Shown: one piece after another, positions 1 to 10,991 of the stretch
Position numbering within the stretch: the stretch's first letter is position 1
Layout of the letters: every line of letters starts with the position of its first letter
From: Shinisaurus crocodilurus
Taxonomy: Eukaryota > Chordata > Lepidosauria > Squamata > Shinisauridae
Length of the DNA stretch: 64,000 nt
Assembly (NCBI GenBank): GCA_021292165.1
Contig: CM037878.1
Span: 4,278,001-4,342,000, forward strand
Direction: 5' to 3'
Position numbers and translations under genes: made by a program
The notes under the pieces: generated by a model
Databases searched by the model: none
What the model was told of the DNA's origin: nothing
The model's input: only the letters and a program-made list of their open reading frames with translations

Positions 1-104
1 ATGGGAGACCCCTCCTCTAGTTTCCTGCACTGAGCAGGGGGATGGACTCGATGGCCTTGTAGGCCCCTCCCAACTCTTATGATCTATGAAATCTATGATA
101 AACG
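1..104 (+). mobile_element. 5S rRNA-derived SINE with CR1-like tail (cut by window edge)
   Basis: The window opens with atgggagacc, the end of the 5S rRNA internal promoter (C box). It continues into the same body and CR1-like 3' tail (gagcagggggatggactcga ... repeated atctatga units) as the fuller copy at 29600-29775. Confidence 0.6.
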
Positions 105-224
105 AAGCTACGGCGGCTTTGATCCTTTGTCTGTCTGGGGATTCAAGTTTGCACACTGAGGCCACGCTTGCTTGTCTGCAATTTCTACATAATAAAAGCT
201 AATCGATTAGGACTACAACTGACC

Positions 225-440
225 AGCCTGTCTCCCAAAGGAGGAGGCATCTGACAGAAATGCCTCTCCTGAGGCTTCCTTTCGGGCAGCAAGGGTGTTG
301 AGCTAAAATATCTCTTTGGCTCCCTCCCTTTAGCCACGCCCCCTTGCCTTTGGCCCCGCCCATCATGGGAAAGCGGCCCCCAGGAGCTTCTCCAAAACAG
401 AATTTGGCCCTCAGGTTGAAAGAGGTGCCCCCCCCCCCCG
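225..440. mobile_element. hAT-like non-autonomous fragment (family H)
   Basis: It shares blocks such as gcctctcctgaggcttcctt and a ggcccccaggagc-like motif with elements at 35045-35359 and 38996-39348. The last of these has a perfect 8-bp target duplication. Ends here are not clear. Confidence 0.45.
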
Positions 441-654
441 GTTTAATGCCCCCAAGGTTAAGTCCCTGCCGACAGAACACAGCTCGATTCCAACACTCTC
501 CTTCACTTGCTGGTTTTCTATGTGCAGAATGTTCGTTGTTGGTGGTGTTGGTGTTTTGTGTGTGCTTCTGATACTGGAGGTAATCTATAACTTGAATTCT
601 GGCGTGGTACAATCCCAGGAGAGCTGAACATTTGTAATATCACAGGCTTGGGGT

Positions 655-965
655 TGTCACAAAGAGGAGGGCCAGGATCTCTTCTCGATCTTCCCAGTTT
701 GCAGGACACGGAATAATGGGCTCAAGTGACAAGGACCCAGATTCCACCTAAACATCAGGAAAAATTTCCTGACTGTTAGAGCAATAAGACAATGGAACCA
801 ACTACCTAGGGAGGTGGTGGGCTCTCCCACTCTGGAGGCATTCAAGGTGCGGCTGGACAGCCATCTGTCAGGGATGCTTTGACCTGGATTCCTGCATTGA
901 GCAGGGGGTGGGACTCGATGGCCTTGTAGGCCCCCTCCAACTCTACTGTTCTATGATTCTAAATA
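655..965 (+). mobile_element. CR1 LINE 3' end
   Basis: Plus-strand copy of the terminal part of CR1 ORF2 and its 3' end. It reads [24 protein letters not shown] residues, then the ctgcattgagcagggggt tail and a terminal ttctatgattct octamer. Confidence 0.85.
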
Positions 966-1209
966 TACGCATACTCAATCTGCTAAAATGGGGCCTAAAA
1001 GAAGTTTTCTGCTGGAGGACACAGAATTGGGAGAGCACCCACCCCTTTATTTTCCCCGAGAAAGCCCACAAAAGAAACAATAAAAAGTCAAGAGATCCAA
1101 AGGAACAAAAAGCTTAAATGATTCATGATCGTCCTGTTCCTTACAAAAGGATTTTTAATGCAGCATTTTAGCAATATTAGCATCGATCAGTGTTGCTTTT
1201 GCACAAAGC

Positions 1210-1307
1210 ACTTAGGCTGCAGTCCTATACCCGACTCACCTGGGAGTGAGCCCCACTGAACTCAATAGGACTTATAACTGAGCAGAGGGGGTATAGGATT
1301 GCACAGT
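1210..1307. mobile_element. Short squamate-type MITE (family D)
   Basis: About 95-bp imperfect palindrome with ends ggctgcagtcctatac / gtataggattgcacag around a central cctgggagtgagccccac block. Relatives lie at 35455, 42380 and 45806. Confidence 0.65.
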
Positions 1308-1802
1308 TAAGTTTGGTAAAAATGAGCACAAAGAATAAATCAAAGGCACTGTAATAAAACCACTTGGGGTGAAATAAGAATGTAAGACTAGGCCTGCTAG
1401 CAAGCAGGGCACGAATCCAAAAGTTCTCCCCGATGTTTGTTCTACAGCAATTTTTTTTGTCCAGAGGTACACTGCTCCTGTGCATGGAAGCTCCATTTAG
1501 GTGTCACAGACCTATTCTCCGTGAATGTAAGCTGGCAGCCATTCGCCGTTGCCGGCAGCAGTAAATTCAAATACTTCCATCCCAGATCTGATTTCAGCAC
1601 AACTTCCAAGTAACTGTGATTACAGTCTAATCAACATTTTCCACAAAATTAGTGCACACAAAAAAGGAAAAGAAAGAAAACATGGAACCGAACAACAGAC
1701 AAGGATCTCATCCAGCCCCCTTTCATCTCAAGGGGGCTTACAGAGGAGAAGTGTTTGGGATACTGTACCCTGGGGTTGCGAACCCCAACTCTTCTAACTG
1801 CG

Positions 1803-1804
<2 letters not shown>

Positions 1805-1841
<37 letters not shown>
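1805..1841. repeat. (GT)n microsatellite
   Basis: About 18 uninterrupted TG dinucleotides. It sits downstream of the LPP stop and may be in the 3' UTR. Confidence 0.95.
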
Positions 1842-1843
<2 letters not shown>

Positions 1844-2044
1844 TTCTTCCATGCTAAGTATTTGCCTTAAAACTAACAGCACAATAGTACTTCAGGCATC
1901 AACTGCCCCAGAAACTGGCCCGCTTCCTTTTTGCTTACATAGGGCATTCCACTGACTTGTGAAAATGTACATATAGAAATTGAAAACCTCAAAAACCTAA
2001 AAAGCTTCATCAAAATGGTATATTTGTCATTATAGGTATGTAAA

Positions 2045-2064
2045 TATATATATATATATATATA
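2045..2064. repeat. (TA)n microsatellite
   Basis: Ten TA dinucleotides in an AT-rich stretch (1960-2160) with no other recognisable feature. Confidence 0.9.
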
Positions 2065-3351
2065 AAATTTTTAAAAATCCTATATATTTTAGAAAATGTA
2101 TAAGGAAATCTTAGTTAACAAACTTTCAAGAAATAAAAAATAATGCATAGTGTTTTGTTTTTTTAAACCAGGGGCCTTCTCCACCAGGAATGTCTCTTGA
2201 GTGCGCACCATTGAAATGCATTGGTAGTCCCATTTACTGTGCCAGGGCTTACGCAAAAGGCATTCCTAATGGATTGTGTCCAAGGTCTTTTTGGCGGGGG
2301 GGGGGGGAAGTGTTTTCTTTGCAATAGGTTAAATAAAGTTTTGTAATAAATATACTCCGTTACTGTGACTAAAGCCCTATGAGGGTAACGTCCGGCCGGC
2401 CGCACTCCACGTATATTCTACAGTTCTTGCTAAGGAGACAGCTGCTTAGAAGGTTCAAAAGCTGCCCCCACCACCTTCTCCGTAGATGGCACTGACTAAG
2501 AACTGAAACACCGGATTTGGAGAATCATGTGGTGCAACTCTCACTGGGCTGTACCATTCCAGACTGTGGGTGGGATTAAATGTCCATCTATGTTTAGAAA
2601 TACAAATCCATGCAAAAAGAAAAGTAGCTTTGTCAGGGAGAAAAGTCCTCACTCAGCCTTCTCCTTGACATGCCAGCTCTATATGTGCAGGGCACTTGGC
2701 TTCATGGGTAAGCATTCAACTATGCTCGCTTGTGGACTGCAGCAGTCTAGTTAAGGCACGGGGTGACCATGTTTGTTGTTGTCTGTGTTAACTGAGATTT
2801 CAGTAGGTACAAAAGAAGCATGCATCAAAAAAGCGTCAGGTATAAGAGACGGCCATTCCTATCTTCAGTTAAAAGCTTGGCACAACATACACGCATTTTG
2901 GCAAAGGCTGCCATTTTGAAATGGAAGGTCTGTGATCTGTCCTGGACGCCCTCAGCCACGCTGCCGCCGTCTTCTCACCCTGGTGACCCGAACTGTTCTG
3001 GGTCCCTGTCAGCTCTCCAGACTGGGGTATCACATTACTGGACACCACAGAGCATGGGCGTTACCTGGGGAGTGATCCTAAGGCTATAGAGTGCTAAGCT
3101 GATGTGCAAACTTTCCTCATTCAGGGGAACCTTTGCCACACCAGCTTTTTTAAAATTTTCTTTAAAAAGTGTCCCTCAAAATCCAATTGTAAAATGGAAA
3201 TGTGAATGTTGCGAGAAATTTCAGACCTAAACTGCCAAGTTACGGATCTGGGCACTATTTAGCTATAGTGTTAAGTGTGTGTGTTTCCTATTCTGGATAC
3301 TCCTTCTAGTGGAGGCGATGGTAGTTTGGGTGGATGTTATTCCATCTACTA

Positions 3352-3464
3352 CAGTGTTCTCCAACCTTGGGTCCCCAGATGTTTTTGGCCTACAACTCCC
3401 AGCATGCCCCATGCTGGGAGTTGTAGGCCAAAAACATCTGGGGACCCAAGGTTGGAGAACACTG
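3352..3464. mobile_element. Palindromic hAT-like MITE, family A, copy A1
   Basis: Near-perfect palindrome with arms running cagtgttctccaaccttggg ... ctacaactcccagcatgc. It is flanked by an exact 8-bp duplication atctacta (3344-3351 and 3465-3472). CAG...CTG ends and 8-bp duplications are hallmarks of the hAT superfamily. Confidence 0.9.
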
Positions 3465-3587
3465 ATCTACTACAACCCAAGGTTGGGGACCCAAGGTTGG
3501 AGAACACTGATCTAGTACAACCCAAGATGTTGGGGACCCAAGGTTGGAGAACACTGATCTACTACAACCCAAGATGTTGGCCAGTGG
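3441..3587 (+). repeat. Tandem triplication of the A1 3' end plus flank
   Basis: Three units of about 45-50 bp, each made of the MITE end gggacccaaggttggagaac followed by the target sequence atctactacaacccaag (atctagtac in unit 2). The amplification therefore post-dates the insertion. Confidence 0.85.
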
Positions 3588-3963
3588 AGGCACAACCAAG
3601 ATGACTTTGAGCAAGGCTTAGGGTGGGTCTACCGGGACATGCTCGCCAGCATCCGGGGACTCCCTACCAACGTTTCCTTCCCTCGGTCCCTGCTGCAACC
3701 TCTTACCCTGCATCATTGTAATTAAGGCACTAGTAAAATATTACGATACATTATCATACATGGGGTATAGGCATAGATATAAAGTGTGTTTCCGTACATT
3801 AGTGTGCAAACAAGCTCAGAACTTGATGGCTCGTGAAAAATAAATGACCTAAGCATCATTATAAAACGTATATGGCAGAATAATGGATTTCTGATTTTAG
3901 AGGCGATATTAAGCTGGAAGCGGTTGGAGGCCAAAGCAAAGGATCGGGGGGGACAAACATTCT

Positions 3964-4112
3964 TTAGACCAGCCTTCCCCAGCCTGGGGCCCTCCAGTGG
4001 TGTGGGACTACGATCCCCATCATCCCCAGCCACCATGGCCAACGGCCGTGTTGGCTGGAGACGATGTGGCTTGCAGTCCAACGCTTCTGGACGGCACCCA
4101 GGTGGAGGATGG
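3964..4112. mobile_element. Fold-back MITE, family C (old copy)
   Basis: Begins agccttccccagcctggggc and carries ggactacgatccccatcatc, with a degenerate inverted second arm. Relatives with the same start lie at 13824, 15609, 30455 and 56612. Confidence 0.6.
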
Positions 4113-4504
4113 CTGCTGTTGACCCTTTAAAGCCAGGAGGCAGCTAATATGCCATCAGCCTACGTCACCCCGAGGCTTCCAGCAGATCTACACTACAAAC
4201 TTCTATCAGTTTAATACCACTTTAAGTGTCCTGGGCATCCTTCAAAGAGACGTGGGAACTGTAGTTTTACCAGGGTGCTGAGAACCCTCCGTAAAAGAGC
4301 CCCAGACAGTGGCCCACGCAGAAGTGCATTTCCCAGGGTTCGTTGGGGAGAGGGAAGGGGCATTCATCCATTTACGTCTGTAGTGTAGACTGGAGGGCAC
4401 ACGGGTGCGGGGCTGAGCGCCCCCCCCCAGAAGCAGTCCCACTTGTCTCGAGGCCTTCCAGCTGTGCGAGCGGGGGGAGGGTCGTGCAGGGCCCCCGGCC
4501 GCGC

Positions 4505-4633
4505 TCAGAGGTCGGTGCTGGCCTTTGCCGTCAGGGCTTGGATCCGGGCCGAGTTGCAGGTCTTGCAGAGGACGTGGCCATCCAGAGGGTAGCAGCCCTG
4601 GTTGTCTCCTTCGGACAGGAGCCCTCCGCAATC
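4505..4633 (-). CDS. LPP: LPP terminal coding exon: end of LIM3, C-terminal STDL, stop
   Basis: Acceptor ...CTTGCGCAG precedes 4633. The exon encodes 42 residues and a TGA stop (4505-4507): [19 protein letters not shown]... to ...[14 protein letters not shown] (the Glu comes from the previous exon) and CKTC complete the LIM3 zinc site. The last four residues, STDL, form a class I PDZ-binding motif, which in LPP is known to bind Scribble-type PDZ proteins. The exon continues into 3' UTR. The reading frame is open from acceptor to stop, with no damage. Confidence 0.95.
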   Translation of the reverse strand, partial: DCGGLLSEGDNQGCYPLDGHVLCKTCNSARIQALTAKASTDL

Positions 4634-4747
4634 CTGCGCAAGAGAATCGGAAAGAGAGGAGGAAAAAAGTCACGTGAGACTGAAGAAGATGCAGGGCGCG
4701 GAAGCTCATTCACAATGACCTACGTCGGCAGCCTGTGAAGCTGCCTC

Positions 4748-4872
4748 TCCTAGCCTGGTGGTGCCCTCCAGACGTTTTGGACTACAGCTCCCAGCATTCC
4801 TGGCCACTGGTCATGCTGGCTGTGGCTGATGGGAAGTCCAACACATCTAGAGGGCACCAGGTTAGGGAAGGC
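4748..4872. mobile_element. Fold-back MITE, family C
   Basis: Arms cctggtggtgccctccagac and ctagagggcaccaggttagg face each other around a gactacagctcccagcat core. It lies in the intron 115 bp upstream of the last LPP coding exon's acceptor. Confidence 0.7.
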
Positions 4873-5324
4873 GGACCTCCACCACCACAGTTCCTGCGGG
4901 AGAACGTCTGTTAAGAGAATGTGCTTCAATCTGGAAAAAGCTTTGCACATTATCTGTCATTTAGAGACGGGTGGATTGAACTGAGAGAACCGGATGTCCA
5001 GAAAAATCAGTCCAAGCTCTGGAGTGGTCCAGGGCCCTCGGCTCTGTTGCATGGCAACGGCATTATCCTTCCCATCGCTCTGCCTGCCTCTTGGCACATC
5101 TTTCTGGAGGCAAGGGGGGGGGACAGCGAGGACGAGGACCCCCAGGGACACCGTGGCTCAGACCGAGTCCCTGGACATTGCTGTGAGCGTGCTTAGCAGC
5201 ATCCTGAGATGCTGAGAACTATTGACCCAAGATGAGAAGCCAGGATGCATGGCTGAAAAGCCTGAGATGAGTTGCTTGGTTCAAACACCAACTCAATTCC
5301 TGTCTCCATTTTCAAGACCAGGAA

Positions 5325-5445
5325 GATGCAGGGCTGGGGATCCCATGGCCCTACAGATACTGCTGGACCACAACTCCCATCATCATGCTGGCTGGAGCTG
5401 ATGGGAGCTGGAGTCCACAACATCCGGAGGGCTACAGGGCCCCCA
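5325..5445. mobile_element. Fold-back MITE, family C (diverged)
   Basis: Inverted arms ggaccacaactcccatcatc / gatgggagctggagtccaca within a longer imperfect palindrome. No clear target duplication. Confidence 0.55.
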
Positions 5446-5824
5446 CGCTTGCGGTATTGTGATCTCTCTCTTAATGAGCAATGGGACATCTCATTAAAAC
5501 TTGGCACGTTCGCTTACAATATTTTCTTCGGGCCAAATTCGAACACCAGCTCCGTTCTCCCACTGCAAGGCGGCACTAAAAGCAAGAAGACTTCTTGAAC
5601 AACGGGATTCCCTAGCAGTAAGCTGAAGCCCATAATGTTGGCATACCTCATAGGGTTGTCGTCAGGGTTACTGGTGAAGGCCTCTGAAGACCTGGAATGG
5701 GCTACACAAGGGCTGAGGTGTGTGTTTGCTCCAGAATGTGAAATGGGACTGTGTCCTCTCTCCCCTGAGCTCTCGTCTTTTATATCATAACATCAGTTTC
5801 CTGAACCTCCAGGTTACTGTACAT

Positions 5825-5959
5825 CAGTGTTTCTCAACCTTGGGTCCCCAGATGTTTTTGGCCTACAACTCCCAGCATGCCCCAGCCAGCGTAGCTGGCT
5901 GGGGCATGCTGGGAGTTGTAGGCCAAAAACATCTGGGGACCCAAGGTTGAGAAACACTG
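5825..5959. mobile_element. Family A palindromic MITE, copy A2
   Basis: A 135-bp near-perfect palindrome flanked by the exact 8-bp duplication ctgtacat (5817-5824 and 5960-5967). It is the cleanest full-length form of the family: arms meet at a gtagc loop. Confidence 0.92.
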
Positions 5960-6061
5960 CTGTACATCCATTTTCTGATGCACAAAAGATGCTCCCATTG
6001 TGAGTCTTCCCCAAACCTGGCACCTTATTTATGTAAGAAAGTTTAAGAGTTCACATCATCC

Positions 6062-6683
6062 GCCCCCAAACTGATGCCCTCCAGATGTGTTGAGACCGCA
6101 ACTCCCATAATTCCCAGCTAGCATGGCCAATTTATTTCTTTTATTTATTTAAAATATTTATTGGCCACCTTTCAGGGCCGGAGCCCTCCCACAGTGGCTT
6201 ACCACAATAAAACACATAATAAAAACCGATATGGTATTAAAAATGATAAAAAACACAATAAAAAGAGTAAAAACACAATAAAAACAGCAACACCAGCACA
6301 CCTGCTAAAAAACAGCAAACACCTGCATAAAACAGAACTTACAGTAGACAACTGAACCCATAACCCACCCAGTCTGATAAAGCATAATCAGAGAAGGCCA
6401 GAGTAAAGTAGGGTATTCCCAGGGCCTTGTTAACAGCCTGCAATAATGGGGCCTGGCGGACCCCTGATGGCAACTTATTCCAGAGGTGTGGGGCCACTGC
6501 AGAAAAGGCCCTCAAAGGGCCTCTCTTGCTGATGTTAGAGTGTGGGCAGGCTGATATGGGTGAAGGCTTTCAAGTAATTTCGTCCCAAATGGCTTTAAAA
6601 GTAAAAAACAGCACTTTAAACTGGGCTCGGACTTGCAATCCAACACATCTGGAGGGTGCTAGATTGGGGAAGGCTGGTCTAAC
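6062..6683. mobile_element. Family C MITE apparently interrupted by a LINE fragment
   Basis: The left arm (6062-6126, gatgccctccagatgtgttg ... agctagcatggcca) and right arm (6628-6683, ccaacacatctggagggtgc ... ggggaaggctgg) match the two arms of family C but lie 500 bp apart. The DNA between them is the LINE-like segment 6127-6627. Confidence 0.55.
6127..6627 (-). mobile_element. LINE 3' region (L2/CR1-like), minus strand
   Basis: Starts with a ttatttattt-type tail and a degraded ccacctttcagggccggagc motif. It ends with coding-like blocks (ttccagaggtgtggggccac, agaaaaggccctcaaagg) shared in style with the 3' ORF ends of the L2 copies. Confidence 0.5.
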
Positions 6684-7214
6684 ACTCCTCTCAGTTGAAT
6701 TCTTACAATCAAAACAAGCCCGAGAGCATGCTGAAATATGACTTAGACATGTGGACAAACAGGACTCAAAACTGAAGCTCTACCAAAACAAGTAGAAAGG
6801 TATTGACACACTGCTTAAAATTCGGCAATTACAAGCACCGTGTTGGACCACCTAGTTAATGATTCATCTGATTCCTCAATTAATCCACTCATATAACGCA
6901 GCTTGTATCCAGGGATGCAGTAAAGGCAAAGGCAGCCAAGAAACATTTCCATCCAAGTTCTGACTTTACTTGCTCGACAAACCTTTAAAGCCTGCTTGTC
7001 CTCAGAAGGCAACAGGGCTGAGGCACACTCAGGCGGCCAAAACCCAAACAAACCCAGCAGGGGCTGCGTGTCCAGTTTTGGGTTACACACTGTCAGTTGT
7101 GCAGAAGAGCAAGCGGTTCCATAATTTGCATGGCTTTATTTGTTTATACCAGTATTCCCATGCTGCTTCTCTGCCGCAGCTGTGTATATTTAGCCCAGAG
7201 AAGGGAAGGTTAAG

Positions 7215-8008
7215 CGGAGACATGGCTCAAGTGGCCTCAGTGGCAAGGAGTGCCTTTTACCAGCTTCGGCTGGTGGCCCAGCTACGCCCCTATCTGGACA
7301 GGGATAGCCTGGTCTCAGTAATCTACGCTCTGGTGATCTCTAAACTAGACTACTGCAATGCACTCTACGTGGGGCTGCCTTTGAAGACTGTTCGGAAGCT
7401 GCAGCTAGTGCAAAATGCGGCAGCCAGGCTTATTGCAGGGACCGGAAGGTCCGAGCATATTACACCAGTTCTGGCCCGCTTGCACTGGCTGCCAATATGC
7501 TTCCGAGCCGAATTCAAGGTGCTGGTTTTAACCTATAAAGCCCTACACGGCTTAGGACCACAATACCTGATGGAACGTCTCTCCCAATCGTTATCTACCC
7601 AGACACTACGCTCAACATCTGGGGCCCTCCTCCGACTGCCACCTCCAAGAGAGGCTCGGTTGGTGGCAACGAGGAGGAGGGCCTTCTCGGTGGTAGCCCC
7701 CCAGTTATGGAATCAGCTCCCCACTGAGACCCGCCTGGCGCCAACCTTACTATCTTTTCGGCGCCAGGTTAAGACTTCCCTCTATGCCAAGGCATTTAGT
7801 TAGGAGCTTGGAATAGCACGGGGGGGATTGTCACCTGTAGGCTCAGTTTTATTGGCTTTTGTATTGTTATTTTAAACTGTGTTTTTAAATTTGGTTTTTA
7901 ATTTTTTAAACTGTTTTGTATGTTTTAATGTTGTTTTTATGTATAGAGTGTTGTGAACCGCCCAGAGAGCTTCGGCTATGGGGCGGTATATAAATGAAAT
8001 AAATGAAA
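7215..8008 (+). mobile_element. L2-clade LINE, C-terminal ORF2 and 3' end
   Basis: Continuous frame to 7803 reading QVASVARSAFYQLRLVAQ..., LDYCNALYVGLPLKTVRKLQ, ITPVLARLHWLPICFRAEFK and ...NQLPTETRLAPTLLSFRRQ, typical of the L2/CR1-group ORF2 C-terminus. A 3' UTR follows, with gaaccgcccagagagcttcg and an aatgaaat-type tail. It is 5'-truncated and unusually intact here, but it is a transposon and not a host gene. Confidence 0.9.
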
Positions 8009-8024
8009 TGAATGAATGAATGAC

Positions 8025-8345
8025 ATGAGAAGTGTCTTCAAATATCTGAAGGTCTGTCACACAGAAGATGGAGCAGACGTGCTCCCTGTTGCTCCAGGGG
8101 GCAGGACTAGAACCAACAGGTGGAAATTGCAGGGAAGCCAATTTCGACGAAGCATTAGGAGAAACTTTCTAATGGTAAGAGCAGTGGAACAGACTGCCTT
8201 GGGAGGTGGCGGGTTCTCCATCGCTGGAGGTGTTCAAGGGGAGTCTGCCAGGGATGCTGCAGCTGCACCCTGCCTTGCATGGCAGAACCTGCACTGAGCA
8301 GGGGGTTGGACTAGGTGATCTCTAACGACCCTTCCAACTAAGCAG
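8025..8345 (+). mobile_element. CR1 LINE 3' end, older subfamily
   Basis: Diverged relative of the 655-965 copy: frcslrrnflmvravEQ-like coding, then aaccttgcactgagcaggggg-type tail. It abuts the L2 tail directly. Confidence 0.75.
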
Positions 8346-8554
8346 CTTCCAACATAAAATGATGCAATAACATTCAAAACAAATAATCCCAACAAGAAAT
8401 ATGAATTGAATTAAATTAAACTGAAATTAAAACCCCTTCTACTATTACTTATTTCTTTATTATAGGGATTTATAAACCATCCTTCTGTGAATTCCCATGG
8501 CTGAAATTAAGAGTCATTTGATTTTGTTTGACGTGGTTCCCCTTGGATACTGAG

Positions 8555-8855
8555 TGGGTTCAGACAACACGATAACCCACACTCAAGGGCTGACTGTGGG
8601 TTGTCATTGAACCGTGGGTTACCGTGTTGTCTGAACCCAGCCGAGATAACAAACCATGGTGAACAACCCACAGTTCACAACCCAACGACAAACCGTGGGT
8701 TCTCTTCATGGGTTGTTTGCAGTTAACAAGCCATGGCTTATTGGTGTAGCTGGGTTCAGACAACACGATAACCCACGTTTCAACAACAACCCACAGTTCA
8801 ACAGCAACCCACACTCAACCCTTGAGTGCGGGTTATCATGTTGTCTGGACCCAGC
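8555..8855. mobile_element. Fold-back element pair with gggttcagacaacacgataa ends
   Basis: Termini gggttcagacaacacgataa and ttatcatgttgtctggaccc are inverted. Internally the same end recurs at 8629-8642 and 8752-8775. The stretch is therefore either two adjacent small palindromes or one element with duplicated internal ends. Superfamily not resolved. Confidence 0.6.
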
Positions 8856-9229
8856 CAATGACACTAAAAGAAATGGCTACAAAATGGACCTCAATGCATT
8901 TGAGGGCTGTCCAATTAACCCTGATGCAGGCTGTAGAGCAATGTGTAAACCTGAGATGTTCATATTAATGGAGGTGGGTTAAAAAAAAAAAAAAAGGCTA
9001 GCAGATACAGCATACAACACGAATGGCAGCCTCAAGGAAATCCAAGACTGCTTTTTCAGGACCGTGTAGCCATATTGTACTGAGTAGACCTGAAATTTGG
9101 ACCACAGAATGTCAGCCTCACGGCACTCCTAGAATGGGCACGCTTTGTTGTGGATGGAGATGCTGGTTTTGTAAAATTGCCATTGAAAGATGGCAGTTTT
9201 GGGGAGCAGCGGGGATCTGCTCAGCGTCC

Positions 9230-9620
9230 CCCCAAGCAATTACCACCTGCCATTGTCCAGGGCTGAGGTCTCCTACTTGGTGCCCATGGGCACCTCTGCT
9301 GGCACCCACCACCAGGCCTCCTGATTTTTATTTTATTTCTAAAGATTATTTAAAGAAATAACTGGGAGGCTGGCATGGTGGAAAGCAAAGTGCTGCCCTC
9401 CAGCAGCATCTGTATTTTGGTTCATGCTTTGTATTTTGGCGCTTAGACCCCCCACCTCTGCCTGGTATTAGGTTCTTGGCGAAATTACTTTTCCTTTAAT
9501 CACATCAGTTTGCCTTTTGGGAAATGAGTATTTTGTGTCCAGCCATTTTATGAATGGGCAAGCCGCCCCCCCCTCCATGGTAGCCATTTTGTGAGAGTGC
9601 CCAGCCACATCTGACTCTCC
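9230..9620. mobile_element. Possible hAT (Charlie-like) non-autonomous fragment
   Basis: Matches blocks of 55909-56348 in reverse orientation (ggtgcccatgggcacctctg, ccattttgtgagagtgc, cattttatgaatgggcaagc). Ends are not defined here. Confidence 0.4.
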
Positions 9621-9819
9621 AAATTCCAAATGTGTCCACTGACCCCCCCAAAAAAGTTGAGGGGGGGCTGCTGGTCCTGGGGTACAGTTGCCCTCCTTTT
9701 CGGATGGACTTCCTTTGGTGACTTTAACAGCAACTTCGCAGACAGAAGTTCAGCCAGGGAAGTTTTTCCTGGCGTGGAGATACATGGAAGTGATGGGGGC
9801 GGGGGGAAGTTACCTCTTA

Positions 9820-10720
9820 GGGGCACAATCCTACACATGTTTAGGCAGAAAAGAAGTCCTACAACTCCCAGCCTGCCCCAGCCAGCCTACAACTCCCATA
9901 ATCCCCCAGCCAGCATAGCTGGCTGGGGGATTATGGGAGTTGTAGGCTGGCTGGGGCAGGCTGGGAGTTGTAGGACATTTTCCTATCTAAACATGAATCA
10001 TAGAATCATAGAATCATAGAAAAGTAGAGTTGGAAGGGGCCTACAAAGCCATCGAGTCCAACCCCCTGCTCAATGCAGGAATCTAGGTCAAAGCATCTCT
10101 GACAGATGTCTGTCCAGCTGCACCTTGAATGCCTCCAGAGTGGGAGAGCACACCACCTCCCTAGGTAGTTGATTCCATTGTCTTATTGCTCTGACAGTCA
10201 GGAAATTTTTCCTGATGTTTAGGTGGAATCTAGGTTCCTGTAACTTGAGCCCATTATTCCGTGTCCTGCAAACTGGGATGACCGAGAAGAGATCTTTGCC
10301 CTCCACTGTGTGACATCCCTTCAAATACTGGAAGAGTGCGATCATATCTCCCCTCAGTCTCCTCTTCTGAAGGCTAAACATGCCCAGTTCTTTCAGTCTC
10401 TCCTCATAGGGCCTTGTTTCCAGTCCCTTTATCATCCTTGTTGCCCTCCTCTGAACCCTCTCCAGTTTGTCTATGTCCTTCTTAAAGTGAGGTGCCCAGA
10501 ACTGGACGCAGTACTCAAGATGAGGCCTAACCAGTGCCGAGTAAAGGGGAATTATCACCTCCCGCGATTTGGAAGCTATACTTCTATTAATACAGCCCAA
10601 AATTGCATTTGCCTTCTTTGCAGCCACATCGCATTGCTGGCTCATATTCAGTTTGTGATCTACCACAATTCCAAGATCCTTCTCACTTGTAGTATTGTCA
10701 CATGCATAGAACTGTGCCCT
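9820..10720. mobile_element. Family B MITE with nested double palindrome, split by a CR1
   Basis: The left part 9820-9995 starts ggggcacaatcctacacatg. Each arm carries two tandem ctacaactccca modules, so four modules fold on one axis (9858-9975). The missing right end acatgcatagaactgtgccc reappears at 10700-10719, after the CR1 at 9996-10699. acatg flanks both sides of the CR1. Confidence 0.8.
9996..10699 (-). mobile_element. CR1 LINE, 5'-truncated, minus strand
   Basis: Open frame on the minus strand with [39 protein letters not shown] and [20 protein letters not shown], i.e. the C-terminal part of CR1 ORF2. The 3' end on the plus strand begins with agaatcatagaatcatagaa octamer repeats. It is inserted in the family B MITE with a short acatg duplication. 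Confidence 0.93.
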
Positions 10721-10870
10721 AATGTGCGTACCAGGCTGCCCGAACACAGTCAGTGCTAACAGGGGGCAGCTCTATGCAGGGTGTGTGTGGCAAAACCTCC
10801 CCTCCCCCAGATGTTTCTCGGGAAGCAAACCCCACACCAGTTCTTCTTCGCGCGCACTGAAGCTACTGAC

Positions 10871-10991
10871 CTCGCACCGGTAGCATTGCACATGGAAGTC
10901 ACGGTCTAAGGCCACGATACGGACCGTCTCCTCCTGGCCCTGGGCAGGCATGATGGGCTCTTTACAGACAGAGCAGCGCGGAGCAAATTTC
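10871..10991 (-). CDS. LPP: LPP exon encoding first part of LIM domain 3
   Basis: Acceptor ...CATTCTCTAG precedes 10991 and donor GTCAGT begins at 10870. The first G completes the Arg codon begun in the LIM2 exon. The 121-bp exon then encodes KFAPRCSVCKEPIM... to ...RDFHVQCYRCE and stops in phase 0. It carries the first zinc ligands of LIM3 (CSVC, HVQC and the Cys of YRC). The remaining ligands are in the final exon, so LIM3 is split by an intron, as expected for the family. A CR1 inserted in a palindromic MITE (9820-10720) lies about 150 bp downstream in the intron. Confidence 0.95.

Larger units (their letters stand above)
1..4504 (-). other. LPP: Probable LPP 3' UTR and/or downstream DNA, transcript end not located
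   Basis: This follows the LPP stop on the minus strand. LPP 3' UTRs are known to be several kilobases long in mammals, so part or all of this could be transcribed exon. I could not place the polyadenylation site with confidence. Repeats inside it are listed separately. 1310-1800, 1860-2040 and 2070-3340 show no recognised repeat or gene apart from microsatellites. Confidence 0.5.

Noticed and set aside
3275..3604. Frames with repeated LGTQGWRTL-type peptides at many places
   Set aside because: These peptides are translations of family A MITE arms, not repeat proteins.
4242..4709. 155-codon minus-strand frame across the last LPP exon
   Set aside because: It is in a different frame from the LIM3 coding sequence. 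The true frame starts at the acceptor at 4633 and ends at the TGA at 4505.
6970..7803. 277-codon open frame
   Set aside because: The C-terminal two thirds is L2 ORF2. The N-terminal part is chance read-through. Not a host gene.
9858..9975. Regularly repeated palindromes resembling a CRISPR array
   Set aside because: Vertebrate DNA. The units are nested MITE arms with no spacers.
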